This document shows, piece by piece, positions 7,017-15,825 of a stretch of 64,000 nt of DNA. The stretch covers positions 1,498,001-1,562,000 of the forward strand of contig CP065003.1 of assembly GCA_016700175.1 (NCBI GenBank). Reading direction: 5' to 3'. Each line of letters starts with the position of its first letter. Position 1 is the first letter of the stretch. Below the pieces are notes generated by a model. It had not been told where the DNA came from and made no database searches. It saw only the letters and a program-made list of their open reading frames with translations. Origin of the DNA: Acidobacteriota bacterium (GTDB taxonomy: Bacteria; Acidobacteriota; Blastocatellia; Pyrinomonadales; Pyrinomonadaceae). The position numbers and the translations under genes were made by a program.

Positions 7017-8204
7017 ATGAAGAACGAACCTGCAAAAGTACGCGGTACGGATCGCGGCGCAGCGTCGGCCGCTGCTGCATTGCGACCCGCCATTCTGGAG
7101 GCAAGAATGCGAACCGAGAGCGAGCGAAAGATACCCGACGAACTGGTCGCCGAGCTCGCAGGCAAGGGAATGTTCCGTCTCGCGCTGCCTACCTCGCTGG
7201 GAGGTACGGGGACAAGCGCCGTCGAAATGCTCGAGATCCTCGAAGAACTGGCGAAAGCCGAAGCTTCGGTCGCCTGGGTCGTTTGGAATAACGTTTTGCC
7301 CTGTCTTTTTGCGCGGTTTCTCGACGATGAGGCCCGGGCGCGGATCTTCGCCGACCCCGAGGCGGCGTATGCCAGCTCAACTCGCCCCACAGGAAAGGCG
7401 GTTGTCGAAAAAGGCGGTTACAGGGTCTCCGGCCGCTGGTCGCTTGTTTCCGGATGCCTTCACGCAAGCTGGACCGCACTGATGTGTGTTGTTGAGGAAG
7501 ACGGGCAGATCCGGAGGAATGACGCAGGATTGCCGGAGCTGCGGCTCGCTTTTCTGCCCTCGAGTTCGTTGGAGATCATAGACACCTGGAATGTTGGCGG
7601 CCTCCGTGGTACGGGAAGCCACGATGTTGTGGTTCAGGACGAGGCCGTGGAAAACGCGATGACATTCTTTCCCACAAGTTCTGGCCAGATAGATGAACCG
7701 ATCGGAAGGATTCCCATCGTAAGCATGATGGCTGCCGGACATGCGGCGATGTGCCTCGGCATATGCCAGTCGAGCATCGACGCAGTGACGGAACTCGCCC
7801 GGAAGAAAGTGACGGTGGATCCCGTTCCTGACCTCAGGGACAAGCCTGTTAATCAGTATGCGGTTGCGGCGGCGGCAGCGAAGACATCCGCCTTGCAGGA
7901 TCACCTCAAAAAGACGACCGGGATCATTTGGGGCAAGGCGCTGGCAAAAAAGCAGGTTAACTTTGACGACATCTCACGGCTTTGGTCGGCCGCCAATGTC
8001 ACATCGAGAGAATGCAAGTCGCTAGTCGACGAGCTATACGAGGTTGCGGGTACTTCCGCGCTTTACACAGATTCCCTGCTGGAGCGGTTCCACCGGGATA
8101 TCCACGCGTTCATGCAGCATATCATCGTCCAGCGCCACTGGGTGGAAAACGCGGGACGAACACTCTTCGGGCTGGAGCCGGAACATCCGCTGTTTGCGGT
8201 CTAG
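7017..8204 (+). CDS. Acyl-CoA dehydrogenase-fold flavin monooxygenase-like protein
   Basis: The ATG at 7017 follows GGAAGGTG and gives 395 residues. The N-terminal helical domain (residues about 20-110), the middle beta domain (GGYRVSGRWSLVSGCLHASW, split by family pattern) and the C-terminal four-helix domain match acyl-CoA dehydrogenase-fold proteins. The middle motif and the C-terminal RDIHAFMQHIIVQ segment are typical of the HsaA/DszC group of FMNH2- or FADH2-dependent monooxygenases rather than true dehydrogenases. The substrate cannot be told. No flavin reductase partner lies next to it. It stands alone between a terminator and the second tRNA-Leu remnant. Confidence 0.8.
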   Translation: MKNEPAKVRGTDRGAASAAAALRPAILEARMRTESERKIPDELVAELAGKGMFRLALPTSLGGTGTSAVEMLEILEELAKAEASVAWVVWNNVLPCLFARFLDDEARARIFADPEAAYASSTRPTGKAVVEKGGYRVSGRWSLVSGCLHASWTALMCVVEEDGQIRRNDAGLPELRLAFLPSSSLEIIDTWNVGGLRGTGSHDVVVQDEAVENAMTFFPTSSGQIDEPIGRIPIVSMMAAGHAAMCLGICQSSIDAVTELARKKVTVDPVPDLRDKPVNQYAVAAAAAKTSALQDHLKKTTGIIWGKALAKKQVNFDDISRLWSAANVTSRECKSLVDELYEVAGTSALYTDSLLERFHRDIHAFMQHIIVQRHWVENAGRTLFGLEPEHPLFAV

Positions 8205-8496
8205 CAAACTACGGGGGCTATCGAATCTGTGGTCCGGATCGAGTGTACCTTCAATCTTCGGGAATGTGGCCGGCGGCTGATTCAATAGTGGGTATTTCGC
8301 TGTAAGCTGCGTGAACGTTAGCTGAACGATCTCGGGTGATTCCCTTTGCCATGTATTTGGGTCAACGGAGTGCCATCTGGGCTCAGCAAGCCCCGGGCCT
8401 GATCGATCCGTTCTGAGGTCCAGCGACTCTACGTGCCGGTTCGAGACTAGGATTCCGATGCCCCACCTGTACTGACCGGTACCGGAACGATCTCTT

Positions 8497-8546
8497 AATC
8501 CTGCGCCCTTAGGGACATGCGGGTTCGACTCCCGCCCTCAGCACCA
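8497..8546 (+). pseudogene. Second tRNA-Leu 3' half, integration junction
   Basis: From AATCCTGCG to CCTCAGCACCA this copies the 3' part of a tRNA-Leu. The T arm (GCGGG TTCGACT CCCGC) and acceptor end are identical to the copy at 4667-4725, but the variable arm differs (CCCTTAGGGACAT against CTCCAAGGGGCGTA). The anticodon loop is broken, and no 5' half precedes it. No terminator hairpin follows. It marks a second integration event at the same family of tRNA target, or an older boundary of the same island. Confidence 0.75.
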
Positions 8547-8567
8547 GCATTTTCTTACTTTCCTCAA

Positions 8568-8640
8568 GGTCAACTGGAATCTCACGACTTACCAAATCGG
8601 TAGCACCTCCAGTTGACCCCAGACTTACCATTTTGGTAAG
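8568..8640 (+). promoter_or_regulatory. Nested palindromic operator upstream of higBA
   Basis: Two TACC-N5-GGTA palindromes lie at 8590-8602 and 8626-8638, with centres 36 bp apart. The second extends to perfect 7-bp arms, CTTACCA and TGGTAAG. The first is enclosed by an 11-bp perfect inverted repeat, GGTCAACTGGA (8568-8578) and TCCAGTTGACC (8608-8618). This fits autoregulation by the HigA antitoxin binding to repeated sites, as in other higBA operons. GATAAT at 8651-8656 may be the -10 box. Confidence 0.65.
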
Positions 8641-8681
8641 CTGAGCCTGCGATAATGAAACCGAGCCTCACACGGTGACAG

Positions 8682-8978
8682 ATGAACATAATTGGAAAGC
8701 CGAAGATCGAAGCTTTTTGCAGCAAGAATGATCAAGCTCGGTCTGCTCTGGATCGTTGGTTTGAACTAACTGAGGAAGCTGAATGGCGGCATCTGGCCGA
8801 TATTCGTAAGACCTTCAGCCACTGCGACAAAGTCGGTTCCTGTTATGTGTTTAACGTCGCCGGTAACAAGTATCGACTGATAGCGAACGTTCAGTTTCAA
8901 GCGTCGCTTGTTGTCGTCAGGAGAATCCTGACGCACGCAGAATATGATCTGGACAAGTGGAAGATCGAGTGCGATTAG
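8682..8978 (+). CDS. higB: HigB-type mRNA interferase toxin
   Basis: This 98-residue protein matches the HigB toxin family: ADIRKTFSHCDKVG, then VFNVAGNKYRLIANVQF, then the conserved end VVVRRILTHAEYDLDKW. HigB toxins cleave mRNA on the ribosome, using basic residues of a RelE-like fold. The toxin comes first and the antitoxin second, which is the higBA order. A palindromic operator precedes it. The gene begins about 140 bases after a tRNA-Leu remnant, a usual spot for a stabilising module of an island. Confidence 0.88.
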   Translation: MNIIGKPKIEAFCSKNDQARSALDRWFELTEEAEWRHLADIRKTFSHCDKVGSCYVFNVAGNKYRLIANVQFQASLVVVRRILTHAEYDLDKWKIECD

Positions 8979-9027
8979 CACTAGTCGATCGGCATGGCCG
9001 GGTTTCCATTTGCCGAGGAAGTAGGAG

Positions 9028-9414
9028 ATGAGCCAAAGTTATACGGATCTTCTGGCCGACGCCGCTCCGTCGGCGATCAGGAGCGAAGCAGAGTACAAGA
9101 GGACAATGTCGATCATTGAAGGCCTTGCGTCCAGGGAATCGCTGTCCCCTGACGAACTGAGACTGCTCGAGCTCTTGGCCGTCCTTGCAACCGACTACGA
9201 ACGAGGTTCATACGCAATCGAGTCGAGATCGACGCCGCTGGAAAGGCTCAGATTCCTGATCAGCGAGAATGACCTGAAACAGGTCGATCTTGTCGATGTT
9301 TTCGGTTCGGAAAGCCGTGTTTCGGAGGTTATCAACGGAAAACGCGGCATCAGCAAGACCCAGGCAAAACGTTTGGGCGAACGTTTCAGGGTTTCGCCAG
9401 CGCTTTTTATATAA
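9028..9414 (+). CDS. higA: HigA-type antitoxin with XRE-like helix-turn-helix
   Basis: This 128-residue protein has an N-terminal helical toxin-binding region (residues about 1-70) and a C-terminal HTH: LKQVDLVDVFGSESRVSEVING, KRGISKTQAKRLGERF. GTAGGAG lies just before the ATG. HigA neutralises HigB and, through the HTH, represses the operon at palindromic sites such as those at 8590-8638. The 49-base gap after higB fits a two-gene operon. It is complete, with no sign of decay. Confidence 0.88.
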   Translation: MSQSYTDLLADAAPSAIRSEAEYKRTMSIIEGLASRESLSPDELRLLELLAVLATDYERGSYAIESRSTPLERLRFLISENDLKQVDLVDVFGSESRVSEVINGKRGISKTQAKRLGERFRVSPALFI

Positions 9415-9569
9415 GCGCGAATACATCTTCTTCTTTCGACTTTTCGCGATCAGCCGGTCCTCGTGATTCAAAAGCTGCCCACGCGTCGCCAGCGACGGAC
9501 CCCTCTACTCAAAGCTCAGTCCCGACTCCAGGCTATTCACCAGGAGCCTTGAATCTGGAGTTCCCGAAT

Positions 9570-11630
9570 TCACTTGTACTTCTCGAACCAAGCGAGAATG
9601 TGGCCGACCTTTGCCATAAGGTGGCTCGGACGCGCAGCGATGCCGTGCGAGGCGCCGGGGATCCTGACCATCACCGAATCTACCTTCCTCAGCTTCAGCG
9701 CCGCGTAGTACTGTTCGCTTTCCGAGATCGGGGTCCGGAAGTCGTCCTCGCCTGTGAGCAGCATCGTCGGGGTCTTCACGTTTCCGACCAGCGAGATCGG
9801 CGATCGCTTCATATACGCCTCGAGGTTGTCCCAGGGAAATCCTGTAAACCAATACTTGTAGAAGAAATTCGGATTGTCCGAATTCAGGACAAAGCTGTAC
9901 CAGTTTATGACGGGCTTCGCTACAACCGCCGCACGAAAGCGATCGGTCTTTCCTACGATCCAGGCCGTTAAAACTCCGCCGCCGCTCCCGCCCGTTACGT
10001 ACAGCCGTTCGGGATCGACAAAGCCCTTGGCGATCATCGCGTCCACGCCGGAGATCAGATCGTCGTAGTCGTTGCCGGGGTAGTTATGATGGATCTCGTT
10101 CGCGAAGTCGGCGCCGTAGCTCGTGCTGCCGCGCGGATTCGTGTAGAGCACCACGTAACCTTCGGTGGCCATCAGCTGAAGCTCGGCGGTGAACCGGTCG
10201 CCGTAATCCGCGAACGGGCCGCCGTGGATCTCGAGTATAAGGGGATATTTCTTAGACGGATCGAAATCCGGCGGCGTGATATACCAGCCTTGAATGTCTT
10301 TCCCGTCGTGCGAAGACTTGTAATTGATCTCCGTTACCTTCCCCAGTTTCCTAGTCTGTAAAAGGTCCGCGGCAAGGTCGGTCAGAATGCGAGGCTGGCC
10401 GCCAGGTTTCAACATCGCAATGTCGCCCGGCCTTTCGGGCCCGGTTACGGTAAAAGCGATCGTTCCGTTCCTGCTTACTGTGACCGGTCCTTCGTCGCCG
10501 TACGGTCGCCCGTTCGAATTCGATCCGTAATCGCTTGCGAGCACGGAGATCTTTCCGTCCCCGTCGACCGAGGCGAGCTTCGTGTTCCCACGATCGCTGT
10601 ACGTGAAGTTCCAGCTGTTCGTGGCAGGATTCCAGGTCGGGGAAGACACCGAACGGTCGAGCGAACCGGTAAGCGATTTCGTCTCGCCCGATGCGCTTCT
10701 TACATATATATGGCTGTTGTGATAGCCGAGGAGTTTGTCGTCGTACCCGACGTACGCGATCGATCCCGAGGGTCCTTCCGAAGGTCCGGAATCGGGACCG
10801 AACCTGGTGGTCAGCTGTTCGGTCTTCCCGTCGGTCAGACCTACCTTGTAAAGCTCGGAGTTGTTCGGCTGGTCTTCCCAGTCTGCGTGCCTGTTCGCGG
10901 ATATGATCACCGAATTCCCGTCTGGTGACCACGCGATCCCGCCTCCGTGGTTGAAATCGCCCGATGTGATCTGGCGAGGCGTGCCTCCATCGGCGCTCAG
11001 AAGAAAGAGCTGCGAGTAGCCGTATGGAAGATAGCCTCTGCCGTCGGCACGGTAGACAAGCCTGTCGATGACCTTCGCACCCTCCGCCCATTCGGCGCCT
11101 TCCGGTTTCGAAGGCAGCTTCGCAAGCGGCTTCTGCGAATCGGGAACGCGCATGAAGAAGGCGATCCGGCTGCCGTCAGGCGACCAGGACAAGCCTCCGG
11201 GTGATTCCGTGAGGTTCGTCAGCCTACCGATCCTTCCGGTATCGACCCAAGAACAGAATATCTGCGCCTTTCCCTTGGAATCGCGCGTCACAAATGCCAG
11301 TTTCTTTCCGTCCGGAGACCATCTCGGTGACGATGCGTCGCCGAGCCTCGAATCGGGAAGGAACGGCTGGTTCGAAAGGTTCTCTCCCACCACCCACAGG
11401 TCGGCCCGGCGGCGGTCGGTCATTATGTCGTAATAGTTGCGCACATAGACGATCGAGCGGCCGTCGGGCGAGATCTGCGGATCCGTGGCGAACTCGATCT
11501 CGAACAGGTCCTTCATCTGAAGTCCCTCTTCCTGAGACCTCGCTTCAACTGCCGAAAAGAACAGAACCGCACCAAAAAACAACAGGACGGACAGAACGCG
11601 GGCTCGAGATGCGTACATACGGATGCTCAT
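9570..11630 (-). CDS. Secreted S9 family prolyl oligopeptidase-like peptidase
   Basis: The start at 11630 (MSIRMYASRARV) is preceded by CCGGAG and gives a signal peptide ending near VEARS. Residues about 30-430 contain several SPDGK-type beta-propeller blades. The C-terminal alpha/beta hydrolase domain holds the triad: Ser about 549 in GGSGGG, Asp about 630 in DFRTP and His about 662 in ASHG. The length (686 residues) and motifs fit S9C acylaminoacyl peptidase/dipeptidyl peptidase-like enzymes, which cut short peptides outside the cytoplasm. It stands alone and is divergent from the next gene. Confidence 0.93.
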   Translation of the reverse strand: MSIRMYASRARVLSVLLFFGAVLFFSAVEARSQEEGLQMKDLFEIEFATDPQISPDGRSIVYVRNYYDIMTDRRRADLWVVGENLSNQPFLPDSRLGDASSPRWSPDGKKLAFVTRDSKGKAQIFCSWVDTGRIGRLTNLTESPGGLSWSPDGSRIAFFMRVPDSQKPLAKLPSKPEGAEWAEGAKVIDRLVYRADGRGYLPYGYSQLFLLSADGGTPRQITSGDFNHGGGIAWSPDGNSVIISANRHADWEDQPNNSELYKVGLTDGKTEQLTTRFGPDSGPSEGPSGSIAYVGYDDKLLGYHNSHIYVRSASGETKSLTGSLDRSVSSPTWNPATNSWNFTYSDRGNTKLASVDGDGKISVLASDYGSNSNGRPYGDEGPVTVSRNGTIAFTVTGPERPGDIAMLKPGGQPRILTDLAADLLQTRKLGKVTEINYKSSHDGKDIQGWYITPPDFDPSKKYPLILEIHGGPFADYGDRFTAELQLMATEGYVVLYTNPRGSTSYGADFANEIHHNYPGNDYDDLISGVDAMIAKGFVDPERLYVTGGSGGGVLTAWIVGKTDRFRAAVVAKPVINWYSFVLNSDNPNFFYKYWFTGFPWDNLEAYMKRSPISLVGNVKTPTMLLTGEDDFRTPISESEQYYAALKLRKVDSVMVRIPGASHGIAARPSHLMAKVGHILAWFEKYK

Positions 11631-11899
11631 CGTTTCATTCTCCGGATCGTAATAGGTTCGGGATTGCGGACAAAGGTTATCACAGACAGGGCCGCCGAAC
11701 TCACCGGCGGGCACCATATCGTAAGAGCCCCATACGATATTGTGCCCGGATCCACCGGACGAGTCAGGGATTTTCTTTCAAGTCGGGGCGAAATCGTGGA
11801 TAATTGCCAAAATCAAGTCAAATCCCGGCAATGGCATGGTCATTGCTCTTTTACTTCGCTGTTGTAAGAAACACCAATCGGCGAAGTCGGAGGTCACGA

Positions 11900-12529
11900 A
11901 TGATCGACTACCGAATCAAAGCCAAGGCACTTGCAGCAAGTTCACTTCTGATCTTTGCACTCAGTATTCAAATACGGGCCCAAGACGAACCTGCCGATCA
12001 GAACTTTCACGGCCTGCCGGCCGGTTCTGAGATCAAGGTTACGATGGACAACGAGATCAACTCGAAGTCCTCTTCCGTCGACGACACTTTTACGGTCACA
12101 ATTTCGGAGCCCATCGAGATCGACGGGATCGTCGTACTTCCGATCGGAGCAGTGATCGAAGGGCGCGTGACGAAGGTCAGGCCCGCCTCGGCAGGAAGGA
12201 CCGACGGAATCCTCGAGGTCGTCTTCGAAACGCTGTTTATCGATGCCGAAAGAAAACGGGACATCGAAGGGCTGATCGAACGCGACGCGGCCGATGAGCA
12301 ATCGAACACGGGAGACATCCTCATTGCCCTGGGCAGCACCGCAGCGGGCGGGATCCTGGGCTCGGCAGTCGGCGGCGGGAAAGGCGCTCTAATAGGCGCC
12401 GGTATCGGCGCGGGAGGCGGACTTGGAGCCGTCCTTCTTAAGAAAGGAGCTGAAGCGCGAATAAGGGAGAACGAAGAATTCCGGGTCCGGCTCACAAAGC
12501 CTGTGTCGCTGCCGGTCAGAGGATACTGA
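11900..12529 (+). CDS. Exported glycine-zipper envelope protein
   Basis: The ATG at 11900, after GGAGGTCACGA, gives 209 residues with a signal peptide (AASSLLIFALS, cleaved near IRAQ). Residues about 35-110 form a beta-rich domain (PAGSEIKVTMDNEINS, EIDGIVVLPIGAVIEGRV) similar to the soluble domains of TrbI/VirB10-like or OmpA-associated proteins. Residues about 145-185 form a glycine zipper (AGGILGSAVGGGKGALIGAG) that likely inserts into a membrane or oligomerises. An intrinsic terminator follows, so it is a single-gene unit. The exact function is unknown. Confidence 0.7.
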   Translation: MIDYRIKAKALAASSLLIFALSIQIRAQDEPADQNFHGLPAGSEIKVTMDNEINSKSSSVDDTFTVTISEPIEIDGIVVLPIGAVIEGRVTKVRPASAGRTDGILEVVFETLFIDAERKRDIEGLIERDAADEQSNTGDILIALGSTAAGGILGSAVGGGKGALIGAGIGAGGGLGAVLLKKGAEARIRENEEFRVRLTKPVSLPVRGY

Positions 12530-12580
12530 AAAATTTGACTTTGGTCGTTGGAGAGCGAATCTCATTCGACCTTAATGAAG

Positions 12581-12617
12581 AAGTCCGATGTGAAGGGGAG
12601 AGCGCATCGGGCTTTTT
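12581..12617 (+). terminator. Intrinsic terminator
   Basis: AAGTCCGATG (12581-12590) pairs with CATCGGGCTT (12605-12614) with one G-T pair, and is followed by TTT. It ends the glycine-zipper gene transcript. Confidence 0.75.
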
Positions 12618-12631
12618 CATTTTAAACTTGC

Positions 12632-12660
12632 TTGACACCCATTCTCGCCGCCGATATAAA
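12632..12660 (+). promoter_or_regulatory. Strong sigma70-type promoter for tldD-tldE
   Basis: TTGACA (12632-12637) and TATAAA (12655-12660) are separated by 17 bases, close to consensus. The leader to the tldD start is about 100 bases. Confidence 0.7.
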
Positions 12661-12763
12661 CTAGCAGTTCCTGATCAACCGCCCGGCGGACGAACCGTCC
12701 GCTCTACCGTTTAGACAAAGGAAGTGCCGGATCTCAAGACCGGCACCGACAAAGGATCTCGAA

Positions 12764-14329
12764 ATGGCACTTTCACGAAGGGACTTTCTCCGTTACTCGG
12801 GATTGGCGCTTGGAACGCTCGCGGTCCCAAGCTGGCTCTATTCCGCACGTATCGGAGACTTCTCATCGGTCAACGTGGACAAGGGCACGCTGGCCGATCT
12901 CGCGCTCTCGGAAGCGAAGAAACTGGGAGCTTCCTACGCCGACATAAGGATCAACCGGTACAGGATCGAATCGCTCGGAACCAGAGAAAGACAGGTCCAG
13001 TTCGTGTCCAAAGGCGAAAATGCAGGCTTCGGCATCCGGGTCCTTGTGAACGGCACGTGGGGTTTCGCGGCGAGCCCGGACTTGAACGAGGCGGAGGTCA
13101 AGAGAATGGCCCGAGAGGCCGTCGCGATCGCGAAGGCGAACGCCGCGTTCAACAAGAAGAAGATCGAGCTGGTTCCGGCCGAAAAAGCGGTCGGCGAATG
13201 GAAAACGCCATTGAAGATCGATCCGTTCGACGTCTCGATCGACGAGAAGATCGACTTCCTGCTGAAACTTAACGAGGCCGCGCTTTCCGTCAAAGGGGTG
13301 TCGTTCGTCAATTCGTCGATGGCGTGGGTCAACGAACAGAAGTACCTTGCGACGACCGACGGCACGCGTGTCGAGCAATACATAGTCAGGGGAGTACCGA
13401 GCTTCAGCGTCACCGCGCTCGACCGCGCAAAAGGCGATTTCCAGACGAGAAACGCTCTGGCGCAGGGAAGCGGGTCGGGCTGGGAGTATACGAAGGAGTA
13501 CGACTGGATCGGCGAGGCTAAGCAGGCGGGCGAAGAAGCCGTCGCCAAGCTGTCCGCAAAGCCGATCGAACCCGGAAAATACGACCTTGTCCTCCATCCG
13601 TCACATCTTTTCCTGACAATTCACGAATCCGTCGGACACTCCACCGAACTCGACCGCGCGCTCCTTTGGGAGGCGAACTACGCGGGCACTAGTTTTCTTA
13701 CTCCTGACAAGACCGGCAAACTGCAGTTCGGTTCGAAGATCGTCAATTTCGTCGCCGACCGGACTCAGAAGGGAGGGCTTGCGACGACGGGCTGGGATGA
13801 CGAAGGCGTATCCGGCCAGGAGTGGCACATTGTCAAGGACGGCGTCTTCACCGGATGGCAGACCACGCGCGACCTCGCGCCTCTGATCGGAGAGAAGACA
13901 TCGCGCGGATGCCTCTACGGCGACAGTTGGAACAGCGTGCCTTTCCCGCGCATGCCGAACCTTTCGCTCTCGCCTTCCTCAAGTGATATCTCGACCGAGG
14001 ATCTGATCGCGGATGTCGAGAAAGGGATAATGATCTACGGCCGCGGCAGCTATTCGATCGATCAGCAGAGATACAACTTCCAGTTCGGCGGACAGACTTT
14101 CTGGGAGATCAGCAAAGGAAAGATCACCGGGATGCTGCGTGACGTGGCCTACCAGTCGCGGACGACAGACTTCTGGAACAGCTGCGACGGGATCGGCGGC
14201 AAGTCGACCTATCTTCTTCCCGGCACATTCAACGACGGCAAAGGAGAGCCCGGACAGTCGAACGCGGTTTCACACGGGTGCCCGACTGCGAGGTTCAGGG
14301 ACATAAACGTGCTGAACACGGCTTCTTGA
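12764..14329 (+). CDS. tldD: TldD family metalloprotease with twin-arginine signal
   Basis: This 521-residue protein begins with a Tat signal: SRRDFLRYSG followed by the hydrophobic LALGTLAVPSWL. The TldD zinc motif HEXXXH is present as HESVGH, residues 287-292, and the C-terminal barrel (GQTFWEISKGKITGM, split by family pattern) matches. TldD and TldE form a heterodimer that degrades unstructured peptides; in E. coli it acts in the cytoplasm on microcin B17 precursor and CcdA. Here TldD appears to be exported, while the partner encoded next has no signal. The two genes are 25 bases apart and form an operon under the promoter at 12632. Confidence 0.93.
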   Translation: MALSRRDFLRYSGLALGTLAVPSWLYSARIGDFSSVNVDKGTLADLALSEAKKLGASYADIRINRYRIESLGTRERQVQFVSKGENAGFGIRVLVNGTWGFAASPDLNEAEVKRMAREAVAIAKANAAFNKKKIELVPAEKAVGEWKTPLKIDPFDVSIDEKIDFLLKLNEAALSVKGVSFVNSSMAWVNEQKYLATTDGTRVEQYIVRGVPSFSVTALDRAKGDFQTRNALAQGSGSGWEYTKEYDWIGEAKQAGEEAVAKLSAKPIEPGKYDLVLHPSHLFLTIHESVGHSTELDRALLWEANYAGTSFLTPDKTGKLQFGSKIVNFVADRTQKGGLATTGWDDEGVSGQEWHIVKDGVFTGWQTTRDLAPLIGEKTSRGCLYGDSWNSVPFPRMPNLSLSPSSSDISTEDLIADVEKGIMIYGRGSYSIDQQRYNFQFGGQTFWEISKGKITGMLRDVAYQSRTTDFWNSCDGIGGKSTYLLPGTFNDGKGEPGQSNAVSHGCPTARFRDINVLNTAS

Positions 14330-14354
14330 GCGATCAATAGAGCGGAGATCTGAA

Positions 14355-15689
14355 ATGCTTTTGACCGAGAAAGAATCGCGAGAGATCGCGCACAAGATAC
14401 TGCAGAAGGTGAAGGCGGACGACGCGCAGGTCTCCGTCAACAGCGACAAGACCTCGCATCTGCGGTTTGCAAGGAACGCATTCCTTACAAGCGGGACGAC
14501 GACCGAGAGGTCTGCTTCGATAACCGTCTGGATAGACGGAAAGCGGGGTGCTTCGGGAACGAGCGACCTGAGCGACGAAGGCCTGAAAGCCATGGTGGAC
14601 CAGGCGGAGAAAGTTGCAGCGATATCTCCGGTGGACCGCGAGTATCTGCCGACGCTCGGCGCTCAGAAATACAGGCCTGTCGACGGTTTTGCCGAAGCAA
14701 GCGCGGAAGTGGCTTATGATTCGCGCGCAAAACGAATCGCAGAGATACTCGAGCTGAGCGAATCGAAGAAGGTCATTTCAGCCGGCTTCCACGAAAGCCG
14801 TGCACGGTCGTCCGCGTTCGCCACGAAGAACGGGAACTTCGGTTACGAGCGGGAATCCGTGGCAAGTCTTTCCGTGACGGCGCGGACCCCGGACGGAACG
14901 AGCTCGGGCTATTTTCAAAGAAGCAGTGTCGATCTGAACGATCTGGATACGAAACACGTCGCGGAGCAGTCGGTCGGGAAGTGTCTTTCGGGCCGTTCGG
15001 CAAAGGAACTAGAGCCGGGGGAATACACAGTCGTGCTGGAACCGCAGGCGGTCGGCGATCTGATCGGAAGGCTGGCGTTCCAGTTCGACGCGCGAAGCGC
15101 GGAAGAGGGCCGCAGCCCGTTCTCGGCCTTGGGCGGGAAAACGAAGCTCGGCGAAAAGATGTTCGACGAGCGGATCAATATCTACAGCGATCCCTGGAAT
15201 CAGAGGGTTCCCGGATCCCAAAGCGCCCAGGGAGGATTGCCCGCGGAGAAGATCTACTTCGTGAAGAACGGTGTTGTCGAGAACCTTATCTACAGCCGTT
15301 TTTGGGCGAAGAAGAGCGGAAAGGAGCCCACACCCGGTCCCGTGAACATGATATTCGAGCCGTCGGCGAAGGCTTCGTCGACAGCTGAGATGATCTCATC
15401 GACGAAGCGCGGCCTTTTGATCAGCCGGTTCTGGTACATTCGCTCCACGGATCCAAGGACCGCAAGCGTCACAGGCCTGACCAGAGACGGGGTCTGGCTC
15501 ATCGAGGACGGAAAGATAAAGCATCCCGTAAATAATTTCCGGTTCAATCAGTCGATGATCTCGATGCTTGCGGGCGGGAACGTTGAATTGATTGGAGAAC
15601 CTGAAAGGATCGGCGTCGGAAACGCCTCGCTGCTTCCCGCGCTGAAGCTGAAGGCCTTCAATTTCACGTCGCGGTCGGAAGCCGTATAG
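14355..15689 (+). CDS. tldE: TldE/PmbA family partner protein
   Basis: This 444-residue protein has the PmbA/TldE architecture. The N-terminal ferredoxin-like part (EIAHKILQKVKADDAQVSV) precedes the central domain with LEPGEYTVVLEPQAVGDLIG, and the C-terminal domain has GLTRDGVWLIEDGKIKHPV. The HEXXXH zinc motif is absent, as expected for TldE. It starts directly without a signal peptide. It most likely pairs with the upstream TldD, and co-export with it is a guess. A strong terminator follows. Confidence 0.9.
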   Translation: MLLTEKESREIAHKILQKVKADDAQVSVNSDKTSHLRFARNAFLTSGTTTERSASITVWIDGKRGASGTSDLSDEGLKAMVDQAEKVAAISPVDREYLPTLGAQKYRPVDGFAEASAEVAYDSRAKRIAEILELSESKKVISAGFHESRARSSAFATKNGNFGYERESVASLSVTARTPDGTSSGYFQRSSVDLNDLDTKHVAEQSVGKCLSGRSAKELEPGEYTVVLEPQAVGDLIGRLAFQFDARSAEEGRSPFSALGGKTKLGEKMFDERINIYSDPWNQRVPGSQSAQGGLPAEKIYFVKNGVVENLIYSRFWAKKSGKEPTPGPVNMIFEPSAKASSTAEMISSTKRGLLISRFWYIRSTDPRTASVTGLTRDGVWLIEDGKIKHPVNNFRFNQSMISMLAGGNVELIGEPERIGVGNASLLPALKLKAFNFTSRSEAV

Positions 15690-15717
15690 CCGCACCAGAT
15701 CAGCTCAACCCGGGCGG

Positions 15718-15750
15718 ACCCGCGGGCTGAATTCCCGCGGGTTCGTCTTT
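15718..15750 (+). terminator. Intrinsic terminator after tldE
   Basis: ACCCGCGGG (15718-15726) pairs with CCCGCGGGT (15734-15742) around a 7-base loop and is followed by TCGTCTTTT. Confidence 0.85.
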
Positions 15751-15762
15751 TGCCGTTTGCGA

Positions 15763-15797
15763 GGTTGTGTGACAGAATTGAGATTCTTTTCACAACC
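15763..15797 (+). promoter_or_regulatory. Nested inverted repeat in the mdh promoter region
   Basis: GGTTGTG (15763-15769) and CACAACC (15791-15797) enclose AGAAT (15774-15778) and ATTCT (15783-15787). The structure overlaps a possible -35 TTGAGA at 15778. It may be an operator controlling mdh or a 5' RNA hairpin. Confidence 0.35.
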
Positions 15798-15825
15798 AAT
15801 TATTCGATCAGAGAGGAATCTAGAA

